DNA of 64,000 bases from Crambe crambe (GCA_963924555.1 OZ004596.1:1426001-1490000); one strand, 5' to 3'; positions 1 through 12,072 are shown, numbered from the stretch's first letter. The notes: a model not told the origin generated them from the letters alone. Numbers and translations are program-made.

Positions 1-1014
1 GTTCATTCATCAAGGAATCTTCTTGTTTGAAACTCTACCACAATGCCATGCAATTGCAACAAGAAGGGAAGTGGGAGGATGCTAAGGTTATATACTGTGA
101 GATCCTGGAGTCAGAGATTATGGAAATGGCCAGCAGCTCTGCCGAAGCATCTGCATCCAGTACCATCCTGAGGCTCAAATTCCTTATCTTCAAAAACATA
201 GCCAGCATAGCCCAAGAGCAGGGCGACCTCTCAGCAGCTGCTGATGCATACATTGAGGTAGTAATTATGGAAGGGGCATCGTGTGAGATATTTGAAGATA
301 ACATTTTCCACGTAATGATTTATTGACAGGCTACAAGTGTGGATACGACTGACATAACAGTGTGGTGTCAGTTAGCCTCCATGGCTTCATCGCTGGGCAA
401 CCTCCTGCTTGCTAGGAAAGCACTGGAACAAGCCTTGTGTTGTCATAGTGACTACTGGCCAGCCATTGAGAGCCTGTGCACTGTACTCTTAGCTCTGGGT
501 GACTTTCCATGTAAGCAACTTCATACCATTCCTCTTTTTTTTTGTAAGTCCAAAAATGGGTCTTGGTACGAGGCTAGTTATGGCATTTGGTGATGGACGG
601 TCATTATTCAATTCTCTTATGCAGCTTGCCTTCATACAATACGTAAAGGATTAGACTTGGACCCACATTTCCCACGAGGTTAAAACTTCAAAAATTTATG
701 GTCACATGTTATGATAATTTTTTTTTCTTTTCAGGATTAGTTTACCTGCGAGAGATTGTGACGAAATATCCTGAAGTGGTGGAGTCCCAAATGTTCCACC
801 TCAGAGTGTGGGTATCCACTATTAATTAACCTCTTATGCTCTATAATGATTATTAACCCTTTATGCACCTCAGACATTTGATGAGTCCGCAACCAGAAGG
901 TAAGGAGCGTTTCTTGGAGGAAGCAGGGGTCATGAGTAAAAGGAGAGAAGCTCTGAATAGTGTAGTTGCTTTGAGAGACCCCATTGTGCCCACCAAGAAT
1001 CTCTCAACCCTCAC

Positions 1015-1050
<36 letters not shown>

Positions 1051-1589
1051 TATGGTGTAGGTAGACTTAAGGACGTTGATATACTCTCATAGGATTGGCT
1101 CTCTGGCTACTTGTCTTCTCTCTCTGTATAAACATTGCAAGGACCTCTCCCAACGAACAGTGAGTAGCATGTTTTGTTGTTGTTTATTTGTTTGTTTTTA
1201 CTTTGTTGTTGTTTATTTGTTTACTTTGTTGTTGTAGGGGAGTTATGCTGTACCTGTGGATCTTTCCTCCTTCATTGACATCCATCCCACATCCCAGGGT
1301 TCAGGTGCCTCTCCACCATCTGGTAAAGAACCTTCACACATTGGTGCTGTATTGACAGGATCTGCGTCTACTTGTTCTGATGTGGTGGATGCTGGTAGGG
1401 AGACTTTCTTCCAATCAGATGCTGCAGAGGGTGTGGTCAAGATGGGGAGCGGAGAAGAGATGAAGGGAAGTGGGCGGAGAGATGCCAAGAGGAAGTTATT
1501 GGATGGACCAGAAGTCTTTACTCCAAAGAGAAGATCAACTCGAGTCAGTATAAGTATGAACATAGAGATAATGATATGCTCATAACTTG

Positions 1590-1658
<69 letters not shown>

Positions 1659-3169
1659 ATGATGACAAAGAGAAAGGACAAAGAACACAAAACTTACCTT
1701 GAAATGCTCTCCAAGTACCTCCCACCTAACCTCAAGTCAGAAAAAACTTTGTAGATTTTAAGTTTCCCAATTAACAGCTCTGCCAACCAATCAGGATCCA
1801 GGAAATGCCAAAGATATCCGAGTTGTCTCCTCTGAAGAAACCTCCACAAGCCAATGAGGATGAAAGGTGAGGGTGTAGTGATGCGTACCTATGGCATTCA
1901 CTTGTAGTATTCTTTAGTGTTCTCTCGGAGAGGAAAAGGCAACTTTCTGCCCTCATTGACTCCACTCCCCTTCTCCCTGAGGCGGAAGTGGTGAGGAGAT
2001 ATATTGATGAACGTCAGAACAATGGCGGAGTTATTCACCTGCTCTATCAATTTGTCACATTGCTCTCTCTTCGCTACGACCACAAGTGGTGGGTATGCAT
2101 GGGTGGAGCTTATTCGTCACATGATTTAGGCATGATTTTTTTGGTAGGAGTCGATATGACAGAACATCTCTGACTCGAACATTTGTAGACATTTATGAGT
2201 CTCTTCACACTCATCTCTCCTATCCGTCTCCTCTATGGTCAGTCTACTTTTGTTTTGTTTTACAGGGACTCAGAATATGACATAAGATGCTACAATTCTC
2301 CTACAGTTCTCCAGTGGAAGCACAGGGGGAGGGGTTTAGAGATGTTGCCATGGTGAGCATTTGTTCTGGCTAGCTGTGTGATTATGATTGTAATGCTATT
2401 ATGTGGAGACAGGTTGCACTGTGCTATGTGGAGCTGTACATCGACAAAAAGAAAAAAACTCAATCTTCTGACAGTACCAGCAGGTGTGTATACAGGTGGG
2501 CTTCATTTAAAGAGGAACTTAAAGGTGCCGGTGGGGGGCTATTTTCTGTTTGCAGTTATGGAGGACCAGTGAAGTCGAACAGGAGCTTTGCTGACTGTCT
2601 TGTGTTTGTGGAGCAGTGCAGTGGTATGGTGGGGCATTCTGCCCTGGAGAAACTCAAGTACACTCTGAGGGTTCAGTGGTGTGTCGCCAAGTGGCACCAA
2701 TTCTCCAGCAACCATAGTGCTTCCCTCCAAGCTTTGACAATGGTGAGTGAGTGAAACTGTTCAGTGCTTGAAACAAAACACTGTTTATTGTTCGTTTAGT
2801 TATGTATCCTTCAGTAATTGGCTTCATTGAGCTTGGTTCTGTCCTCTCATATCAGTGCAGGGACCTCCTGGAAATCTACCTCCCAGCCGAAGGTGACAGT
2901 CCTAAGAATCTGATGATTCATCTTCCCAATTGTTGCAATGGAGCTGTCATCTCCCTTGGTATAAGCCATTCCTTTAATCCTTCACCTTGGTATGGTTGTT
3001 AAGCATGATCATGTGCAGATCATGTGATTGAGAGGATAAAGGAGTTGGAGCAATCAGTGTCCTTTACGCAGATAAAGCAGCTGTTTGATGAGAAGGAGTA
3101 CTCTCTAGTAGTGGAGAAACTCCAGCCCTTTGTGGACAATAATACTTCCATTCAAACTGAAGTGAGTGT

Positions 3170-3265
<96 letters not shown>

Positions 3266-6200
3266 GAATGTTCTACTTATCATTATATTCTTTTCTTCTT
3301 GATTTAGTTTCTGATAGGGAGCAAAGGTCATGTCTCAGAAGCTACTAGCCTCTCTCTCCTCCTGGACTCCCTTCTGCACCTCCAGTCTTACCATAGCTGC
3401 CTCCAAACGGCCATCCAGGCTGCCCTCCAACTCCTCCAGAACTACCAGATGGGGAGTGAGCTGTGGACCTCAGCTGTGCGAGCCCTCTTCAGAGTTGTGG
3501 ACACCTGCTTGAGTGAAGGAGTGGAGGAGGTGAAGGAAGAATGTGATATGAGGTTGTTGAAGAGGCTGATGGTGTGTGTGCTACGGACCATGGATGTGGT
3601 GTACGATATGGCAGACTCTGACCTCTTCCTCTCCATGCCTATTGCTCTCCCATGGAAGATCTTCTACACCATCATCTCCACGTGAATACATGCTAGTGTT
3701 TTAAACATGTCCACCACTAAATATAGCAGGAATAAGATAGAGGAAATAACAGAGCTTCAGTGAAACTTATCTAATCAGACCACCTCTATAATCACAAGGC
3801 TACTCCCAACAGCACCTGTTTTGATCTCTCTAAAGAGACCTACATTTGTATCCTTATGCTTGTCTAGACCCATATGGTTGCTATGTACTGCTGCTATGGT
3901 TGTTGGTCATATGCAGTGACTGGCTGCTGTCCACTCAAGATGAGCCCATGGAGTGCACTAACTCTGAGTCGGTAAAGGGTTCTCCCGAGTTGAAGAACTC
4001 TGAGTCGATAAAGGGTTCTCCTGAGTTAATAACATCTGAGTCGGTAAAGGGTTCTCCTGAGCTGAAAGCTCCCACAGATGTAGACGGTGATGGTGAACCC
4101 ATGGAAGTGATGACTGGGGAGAAAGTAACCGCCAGTCAAAGGAGTCCAGACAAAGATGGAAGCAAGAAGGAGGGAAAAGAGAACGAAGAGGAAGAGGATG
4201 ATAAAAGGATCTCCAGGCTATACGTTCCCACTCCACCATCATCTCCAGCTCTCTCCTTGATCCTATCAAGCATAGAGGATGAGGACGTTACAGCCAAGAA
4301 ATCCCAATCCCCTGCTCCCGTTATCATTTGTTCCCCCTCCACTTCCTCCTCCTCCTCCTCTTCTATCAGCCACTCCCACACAAGGTGGGGAGACATGGCT
4401 CTGCCTCTCCAGTTCCTCTGTGAAGCACATGAACATCTGGGGAGGATGGGCTGGTGTTGTAAGGACTCTGGTGTCTTCCTTATCGAGACTGTCAGAGTCC
4501 TCAGGGAAGAACTCAGAATTCTCACCAAGCTTCCTCCAAAACAGCGAGAGGTATGGCATAGCTATTATGACATTCCCAAGTAGCACTCCATTTCTATCAT
4601 TTTCTCAAACGTGTTCAGAGTATTTTTTTTTTTTGTCTGGCAGATACTTTTGAAAGAGTTGGAACAGTGTTACTACTGCCTCTATGGTCATCCCTCCAAG
4701 AAAGCACGGGTTAGAGGCCTAGTAGAACACAATGCCGAACAGGTTAGTCTCTTATAACACCTCTCTCCCTGTTCAAAGTGGGAGCCAGAGGCAGGCTCGG
4801 TTCCCTTGGAATGGGAATCAGTCCTTTTATATTGTCACTCTCCTTGCTCCATTCATTCCATTCCATTGCTATTTGCATTCTCAAGATTCCCCTGAAATGG
4901 GAATCAGCCCTGATGCTCATAGAACACTACCATCCAATACCCGTTCCTTCCATTGACGATACAAAGTCACCTCAAGTCACTGCTGAGGTCAGAAAAATCA
5001 ATTTGTAGTCCATTATAGAAATACATGAGGAGAAAGTGTCTGTACCTTTATGGATGCAGGTCATAGCTCTATACAAGCGAATTATAGATGTACTACCAGA
5101 CTATGGGAAAGGTTGGTTTGGTGACTCTTACCCTCAATGTTATACTTCATCGGTTTCTCTATATTTCTCTTATAGTTGTATCCAAGGAGAATTTGGAGCG
5201 TTTTATAGAAGGGCACAGTAAGGATCTGGAGGACATGCAGTCTCCTCATCAGCACAGCGCCATCATGTCTGAAGTCTATTACATACTAGCTGACGATTGC
5301 CTGAAAAGCATGGATAATCAGTGAGTTCCTCTCTCTTCTTCCTCTCTCTTGATTGTGACCTATATTCTTCCTTCTCCTTTTCCCTATGGCGACAGCAAAG
5401 CCATCCGTTCTTATCAGGAGAATCTCTGCTATTCCCCAAACCAGTTTGATTCGTGGGCAGGATTAGCCCTTGGACGCTCAAGGATCATATTAGAGAAATT
5501 GAATCAGGTTGGTGTATCTGTCTATCTGTACATCTCTTCATCTGTCTGTCCGTCTGTCTGTCTATTTCAATTGGCTTTTCCTCACACTTAACAGCGTGAC
5601 TTTAAGAGTGGTATGGAGAAGTATATTCGTAAGCACACACCAGGAACAGTCGTCTGCTTCAAGAAAGCCATCTCTCTCAATGCTAAGCACTGCTACATTG
5701 TGGAGAAGGTCAGCTAGTGTAGTCGTGGATCATAAACTGTCTGTTCTCCGTAAATTCTCAATCTTAGCCTCAAATTCGCACCCATTCTTTACATGGGAGG
5801 CCTGGGTGTGAAATTATCTCTTGCTCTTATTTTGTCCACAGTTTGGTTTCTTCTGCTATGCGGTTCAATCCTTCGCTTCTCAGATCCTCCATCAACCCAA
5901 TCTCTTTGTTCTCTCTGGAATCCACCCCTGGGCGTCTGCCTCACGGAAAGAAATGCTGAGGCTGGCAGAGACCTGCTTCACTCAAGCATTAAGCTTGCAG
6001 GGCACCAAGCACGCCGAGCCTTGGATCTATCACTGGATGCTGGGAAAGATTGGTGGCAAATTAACCACGCCCATCAAGGAGATCTTGAAAAACTTTATCG
6101 ATGTACATATGAGTAGTACTGGTAGAGTGGAATAAGAACCCAGTCAGTGTGGATATATATTTAAGGATACCTTTCTCTTCCACTACATTGTAAATGTGGA

Positions 6201-8809
6201 CTCCCTGACTCTATATTCCGGACAGTAATTTTTATTTATTTTATTTATCTTTTTTTGAGGGGGGGGGGGGGGGGGGGGGGGGTACGGGAGGGAAGACCTT
6301 TCAATCATTACAGTGGAACCCCTTAACTCCCTAAAACCTCATTATTCAGTTACACATTTTATGATCCCTTACTATGAAACTTCATAATCCATCGTATTAC
6401 TGGTCCCACACATGTCCACACTTAAGGGGTGCCACTGTTTGGTCAAGTCAATCTCCACACTGAGAGATTTGGATGTCATTTATAACACAGAACTAGTTTG
6501 GTAGGTTGTGTGCTTTTCAAGAGAGTACCTTTTTTTTTTCTATTTCTAGTCTGCTTATATTTTGCATCGGGATGGAGCTGGGTACCCACTGCTGGTGGAG
6601 TTGTCTTCAAAGAACCACGCAGTAGAAGCATTGGAAGTTCACTACCAACTCCATTCATCCGCCCTCAAACACCTTCTCCAGTTTTACAAGACTTTTTCCT
6701 CTGAGCAGTCCAAGATAAAGGAAAGCGAGAGCTTGATGGCTGAAAAATCCATTGCCAAAGCTCTGATTGAGTTGAAAAACTTACCCCTTACCCACCAGTC
6801 TTACCACTCTCTCTGGGAGTGGGCAAAAGAACTCTTTGAAGAGGCCTTTGGTGCTAGAATCGCTCCCCCACACCCACCTGTTATCCCCCCTCCTCTGTCG
6901 GAGGTACTTCAACCACTGGCGAATGCTTCAAGTACAGATATCAAGCTACCACCACCACCTGACCAGGGGACGCCTACCTTCTCATCAGCAAGTACTGCTG
7001 AACCACCACCTGGGCCTAAGACTCCCACCTTCCCATTTGCAAGTACCTCTGAACCACCACCTGGCCTGGGGACACCTACCCTCCCATTTGCAAGTACCTC
7101 TGAACCACGTCCTGGCCTGGCCCTCCCATTTGCAAGTACCTCTGAACCACGTCCTGGCCTGGCCCTCCCATTTGCAAGTACCTCTGAACCATGTCCTGGC
7201 CTGGGGACACCTACCCTCCCATTTGCAAGTACCTCTGAACCACCACCTGCACCTACCCTTCCATTTGCAAGTACCTCTGAACCACATCCTGGCCTGGGGA
7301 CACTTACCCTCCCATTTGCAAGTACCTCTGGGCCACCACCTGGGAGTGAAATGCCCACCCTACCATTTTCAAGTACCTCTGGACCACCACCTGGCCCTGA
7401 GACTCCCACCCTGCCATTTGCAAGTATCTCTGGATCACCAGTTGGCCCCACGACTCCCACCCTACCATTCGCAAGTACCTCTGGGCCACCAGTCAGCTCC
7501 ACAACTCCCACCCTACCATTTGCAAGTATCACTGGCCCACCACCCAGTTCTGAGACTCTCACCCTACCATTTGCAAATACTACCTTACCCAGTGAGCTAA
7601 CACCTGGACCTGTAACAGTTGCGCACGAAGATGGTACATTACAATCACCTGGCATGGAAAAATGGACCCCACCTTCACAAGGTTGGATGTCAGGAAAGAA
7701 GGACTTGTTAGATATTGTTGAAGAAGCTGCTTCTTCTCGTGTCTCTACTGAGGAGATGGAGGTAGACAACTCTAATTCCAACACCAGGCAGTCACATGAT
7801 CAGTCACATGGCAAGGAAAGTAGGACTCTGCAGTCACATGGTCTGTCACATGAGAAGGGAGGAGCATCTGGACAGCAAGGCTATTGTAAAGAAGTTTTGC
7901 AGCTGTGTTTCTACGGAGTAGCAACCTGTGCGGTGAGGTGTCCAGCTTTTTTCAAGGCCCTTTATCGAATGGCCGCAACCTTGCAAGCTATTGGCCTTCC
8001 TCATGTACATAAGATCTTAATAATTATCCTTACTTTACATGTATCTGGCTTTGCAGCGTGCCAGAGAATTGCTCCTTGGTCCACTGCCTCCTGCTCTCCT
8101 CAAGTTTCAAGAAAAACTTCAGCCACTTTTCGTTCTCAAGTCGAATATTTTCACAGTGAGTCCCCAACTTTGTCATCTCTCGAACTCCATCAAAAAATCT
8201 GTTGTTGTTTTTTTTTACTTTTTAGAACATGTGGCAGATTCTCACAGAAGAGATTAATCGTCCAGGAAGCTTTTCTAGTCATGCCCGACGGAACCTTGAG
8301 TTGCTTTCCAGTGTCTTAGAGGAACTAAAGGAACCCCACTCCCTCCTCCATCTTGCCCAGCACCTCAAGTCAAAGCCAGATGCAACAAAACGCTATCTAA
8401 GAGACAACGAGAGGATAGCCATTCACAAAAAGGTAGCTTATGAACAGGAAGAGATTCTCTGAGTTTGTGAATGTTGTACAGATAGTGAAGCTCTGTGTGA
8501 GAGTATTGGTAAAGTTGAGCAAAGAGGACAAGCTCTCCTTCAAAGAAGCAGAGAAGCACAAGTCCACAGCTGTAGCTGTAAGGAGCATGGCTAATAGATT
8601 GGAGAATGACCTCATCAAGGCAAGTATATAGTTTATGTTATTACTTAAAACAGTTTTTTTTTCCTTTTTAGGAGCTGGATGAAGCCATTACATGTTTTCA
8701 AGAGAAAATTGAAATGGGGCAAATATTAGCTGTTATGGATACTGGTGGGCATGTAAATAGTACTGATCACATGACCTTAATCACACCCACAAGCCAGCCC
8801 TCATTGTAG
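1..8809 (+). CDS. CABIN1: CABIN1 (HIRA-complex TPR scaffold), 5' end cut by the window
   Basis: This is a multi-exon gene of roughly 30 short exons. CABIN1 is the Hir3-type TPR subunit of the HIRA/UBN1/CABIN1 complex that deposits histone H3.3 in the nucleus; in vertebrates it also inhibits calcineurin and MEF2. The reading enters already in frame ([16 protein letters not shown], a TPR helix), so about 30 N-terminal residues lie upstream. Clear exons include 1-257, 330-510 and 625-678. Family landmarks appear in order: the basic segment PKRRSTRV near 1530, the block [10 protein letters not shown] reading as [10 protein letters not shown] near 3650, [10 protein letters not shown] reading as [10 protein letters not shown] near 5450, [12 protein letters not shown] near 6620, and DEINRPGSF reading as EEINRPGSF near 8260. 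The stop is at 8807-8809, with AATAAA at 8841. The protein ends soon after the last conserved helices, so the long vertebrate C-terminal tail is mostly missing. Two tandem-repeat inserts lie in coding exons. Exon joins in the middle are approximate. Confidence 0.93.
1593..1656 (+). repeat. (CT)n microsatellite forming the 3' end of a CABIN1 intron
   Basis: About 32 CT units run directly into the acceptor AG at 1657-1658. The tract serves as an extreme polypyrimidine tract for the next exon, which starts at 1659. Confidence 0.95.
3173..3259 (+). repeat. (CT)n microsatellite in a CABIN1 intron
   Basis: About 43 CT units begin right after a GTGAGT-type donor near 3162. They are pyrimidine-rich on the transcribed sense strand. 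The acceptor lies further on, near 3315. Confidence 0.93.
3960..4067 (+). repeat. Three 36-bp coding repeats in CABIN1
   Basis: Three consecutive 36-bp units each encode a 12-residue peptide of the form [12 protein letters not shown], with few substitutions. Each carries an S-P dipeptide. They lie in an acidic, disordered insert between conserved helical blocks. Confidence 0.9.
6259..6282 (+). repeat. Poly-G tract in a CABIN1 intron
   Basis: A run of about 24 G lies inside the long intron between about 6130 and 6550. Its length is probably polymorphic or uncertain in the assembly. Confidence 0.9.
6311..6437. mobile_element. Short inverted-repeat element (MITE-like) in a CABIN1 intron
   Basis: The 127-bp segment starts CAGTGGAACCCCTTAA. 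The reverse complement of its end reads CAGTGGCACCCCTTAA, giving 16-bp terminal inverted repeats with one mismatch. It has no coding capacity. A TA precedes the left end, but the right flank is TT, so the expected TA target duplication is only half present. The CAGTGG termini and the TA are reminiscent of pogo/Tc1-type elements; the family is inferred. Confidence 0.7.
6960..7595 (+). repeat. Coding minisatellite, Pro-rich units of about 51 bp in CABIN1
   Basis: About thirteen units encode variants of [17 protein letters not shown], usually 17 residues, with a few units of 14-15 residues. The core PFASTS is nearly invariant while the second half varies. The array is translated in frame with the flanking conserved CABIN1 sequence and forms a disordered Pro/Ser/Thr linker. 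Being free of stops, it also creates long open frames on the opposite strand that have no other support. Confidence 0.9.
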
Positions 8810-8980
8810 TATGTTTCATCATTTTTGACTAATATTATTAAATAAAAGCAGTGATTGAACTAGATTTTGAAGTGAGTAAAAGCAGAATTGAGTTTGGTTG
8901 GATTCCAGGGGCTACCTGTGATGCGATGGCTGTAATAGTGTTATAATAAATAATGATTGATTGACTGCAGTCATATCATG

Positions 8981-9947
8981 TTAGGCATTAATCTGTTCTT
9001 GTATGCGGCGAGCCGTCATATTCTCCATTTTTCTGATTCGGAGGGCCACAATGGCATAGGCCAACACACCTACTGAAAAGATACTGCCTTCGAAGAGCCA
9101 GAAATTGCGAGCCTCTCTGGGATCTGGCTCATAGTGGCAGCTGCAAGATTAAATGACAGAATGTAGGGTAACCACAGCAACCAGAACACGACAATCCCCA
9201 TGCATTTATTAATAGGAACTGAAATGGGAAACTGAAGTGACCAGATCTTAGGAAAAGGAAGTGATTCATTCTGGAATGTACACACTTCATTACCCCTTTG
9301 GTGTGACTCTTCAACCATTATCTTTACCTTGTATATTTTTCTTCTTTGATATTTGAGCAGAAAGATCGCTGTTTAAAACCGGACTTTATACACTCTGGCA
9401 GTTGTCGATTCTATGAATAACAAAAAGGTAACTATTGAGGAGGACTTGGAGTCTAAGACTGTGTTCTCACAATGTCAATTCTGGAACAAGGCCTACACTT
9501 TCCCAGAGGAAAACAGTTGGGAAGTTCAGAAATCTCACCTGAAAGATGATAAGAATTTGATTAATACTCTCTCTATAAGACATAGTAGCTGATCTTTACA
9601 ACGTACTGCTGGCTTTGATTTCAAACTTTTGTGCATGATACTTTGTGGCTAAATTGTTGGAGTGAACACTGGTTTCTTCGGTTTTAGCTGTGCTTCGTGA
9701 GGTTCTGAGTCTTCTTGCTTCACACCCTCCCAGCAGTAGCAACACGCTAAGGTACAAGTAAATGGTCACATAGTGCTTGATGCAGCTGCAATAGGTGACT
9801 TTAGCTAGCTCTATCGACTTACATGATCAGATAAGTACGCCAGGACGCTAATTTGAAGTCAGATCTTCTCGGTAGTGACATAAGAAATGAAAGACTACGA
9901 GAACAGAATGGGCAGCCACAACGAGCTGAAACTCTTTCTTCCATCAT
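8981..9947 (-). CDS. JTB: JTB (jumping translocation breakpoint) type I membrane protein
   Basis: I assembled five exons: 9823-9947, 9607-9785, 9471-9538, 9328-9410 and 8981-9140. All have GT-AG ends and compatible phases. JTB is a small conserved transmembrane protein of the Golgi/mitochondria and midbody, linked to cytokinesis and growth control. The N-terminal signal-anchor YLYLSVLLLLGGCEA is followed by the cysteine-patterned ectodomain (NCFPLGKCRPC, then LPECIKSGFKQRSFC) and SCHYEPDPREARNFW. The last parts are the membrane segment FEGSIFSVGVLAYAIVAL and a basic tail ending RIQEQINA. The cysteine spacing and the (F/L)W.FEG motif before the membrane helix match vertebrate JTB. The first intron is only 37 bp. 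The gene diverges from the amnionless-like gene 211 bp away. The start is less certain: two adjacent ATGs lie at 9944-9947. Confidence 0.87.
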
Positions 9948-10158
9948 GTACAAAATTAATGCTCCAATGGGAAAATTTTTGAGCCTCTTTCCTTTATAAA
10001 AATCATTCTGACATCATTCACTATTTTTAGGTTTATGACGTCACTTTTTTTGTCCCGTGATGTATCACGTGATGTAAGCTTATTGACCGATCGTATATCA
10101 AAGATATTCATTCAGTCTGAACAGCTGCTGTTTCTACTCAGTTAGAGTTAGACTGAAG
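9948..10158. promoter_or_regulatory. Shared JTB / amnionless upstream region with CRE and E-box
   Basis: This 211-bp gap separates two divergent start codons. It contains a perfect CRE palindrome TGACGTCA at 10036-10043 and the palindrome ATCACGTGAT at 10064-10073, which includes the TCACGTGA core bound by MiT/TFE-type factors. The motifs are seen directly; binding is inferred. Confidence 0.55.
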
Positions 10159-12072
10159 ATGAGGACTTCTAAAGTGCCGATCATAGTATTAGCTGTGATC
10201 CTGGAGTTAGCTGGTGGAAGGGACTTATATTGGCAACCCAATAGCAACTGGGACAACCCTACCAATTGGAGACTCGGTCGAGTGCCAAACTGTGGAGACT
10301 CTGTCTCCCTCACATCTGTAAGAATTAAGTCTTTCAGAACTGACAATCGAGTGTTTCACAACTCAGTCTTTCTTGTCAGGTTCCCTCTAATGCTGCAGTT
10401 TATCTTGATGGCGAGGCAACTGTAAAGAGCATAACCCTCCCTAGGAATGGCCGACTGGTGCTTGGCCCCTCAGTCACCATACGACTCTCCACTAATACTA
10501 ACTGCATGGGTATGATATTGATGTACACCTGTGTGATCAAAATTTGAGTGGCTGCCTTTAATTGATATTAGTGCCACGGAACACTGAACCCATGGCAGCT
10601 TCTGGACCAATGGAGCCAGTGACATCACCTTCAATCACTGAAGTAAGTAGTGGTTTGGACTTGATGGCTAGGGCAGTACCCACTTACAGACTCAACAATT
10701 TGTAAAATATATGCCTCTGGTGCCGAAGTGCCCAAGACACAGTGCTGGTATGCCCACACCACTGATGGCATTAGCAGTTGTGTTCAAAAACACTATCCTA
10801 AAAGCGAAAATGTGTATATACCTGGTATCCTGCACATAATCTATGAACCTAATTACTGCATGTATCCAATTCTTGGTTTTAACTTTTTGCTAGAACGAAT
10901 TTGTTGGTGTAACCACCAAATACTGGGAATGTAGCCAGAATTGGGTTACCGAAGAAAGGTTTCCTGCTACAAGTCCTCCTTGTGGAGCTGATAATGCAAT
11001 CTTTGAAAAGGTAAAAAGGCTAAGGGGCTTCATTTCCTACCATTTATTTACTATTAACCTTCTTTACAGGGCTCATTCTACACTGTCAAATCCAATAATA
11101 GTATATTTGTACGCTCCTTGACTGTACGAGGAACTCCAATTCAGTCACAGGGAGAGTTAGGTAAAAGCTTGGACTTGTTTATTAATTATAAAAGGAGGAG
11201 GTTATCTATCTTTTTCTTATTGCCTTCTTTCAGACTCTTCTGAGTTTGACTTGAAGAAGATTGAAATTAATGGTACCTGTGGTGGTGACCCAAAACTCTG
11301 TCCTTGTCCTGATGATTCTTTCTGTCCTAAACCAATGTGTAAGTGCGTCCGTCCTCTTATTCCGGTCTGAATTTGAGTTGTTCTGCTGTTTTTGTAGCTG
11401 CTGTTGAAGGAAATAGGAGCCAGCGTACTGGTCGAATAGCAGCAGGTGTGGTGGTAGGAATTCTTGCTCTCATCATCATCGTTATTATTGTTATCATCAT
11501 AGTAGCCTACATCTTGTGAGTGCCATAATTATGCTAGTCCCAGGTATTTTGGACACACATTCACTTCATGATGGAACAATGTCATTTGAAGATAATACCT
11601 TGGGTTGATAATTATTGTACTTATTAGGTATGGACGTACCCGAAATATCATGAAATACCATAAGGATGAGCTTGTGGAGGAACCAGACGACTCTTCAGCT
11701 CCTACTTCTGTTGCCATTGATGATGGAAAGAGTTATGATAATCCTATATTCACTGATCAAAAGATTGAGGCTTCGGAGTATAAGGCCAACCCTTCCCTGA
11801 AGCCTATTGAGCCGGGATACGAAGAGAAGCCTCCCTTGGGAGATGTCCCTGAGCCTGCTGTCTTGTCCGCCATGAATGGGTACGAGGCCAATCCTTCGCT
11901 GAATGTCGAACCTGGATATGAGGAAAAGCCTCCCTTAGAGGATATCATCCCAGCAGCCTCTGTTGTGTCGCCTCTGAATAGGTACGAGGCCAACCCTCCA
12001 CTTGATGTTGATCTGGAGGAAGAGAAAGAGGATAAACATGTCCCAAAACTGAACAAGTATCAGCGATTCTGA
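10159..12072 (+). CDS. AMN: Amnionless-like endocytic receptor subunit
   Basis: There are about nine exons; clear ones are 10159-10320, 10381-10508 and the last, 11629-12072. Amnionless is a type I membrane protein that anchors cubilin and drives its clathrin-mediated uptake. The signal peptide (VPIIVLAVILELAGG) is followed by the family's N-terminal signature LYWQPNSNWDNPTNWRLGRV. Next come SITLPRNGRLVLGPSVTIRL, a Cys-rich segment (CGGDPKLCPCPDDSFCPKP) and a membrane helix (GVVVGILALIIIVIIVIII). The cytosolic tail carries YDNPIF, an FxNPxF-type endocytic signal as in vertebrate AMN. It is followed by three repeats of the form YEANPSL...EPGYEEKPPL. The ectodomain is shorter than in vertebrates. 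The stop is at 12070-12072, with AATAAA at 12169. The N-terminal match and tail motif make the family call good; the middle exons are less certain. Confidence 0.82.

Noticed and set aside
6909-7784. Antisense open frame of about 290 codons opposite the CABIN1 Pro-rich array
   Set aside because: It arises because a stop-free 51-bp unit is repeated; it follows the repeat borders, has no start context or family match, and the plus-strand frame continues conserved CABIN1 sequence.
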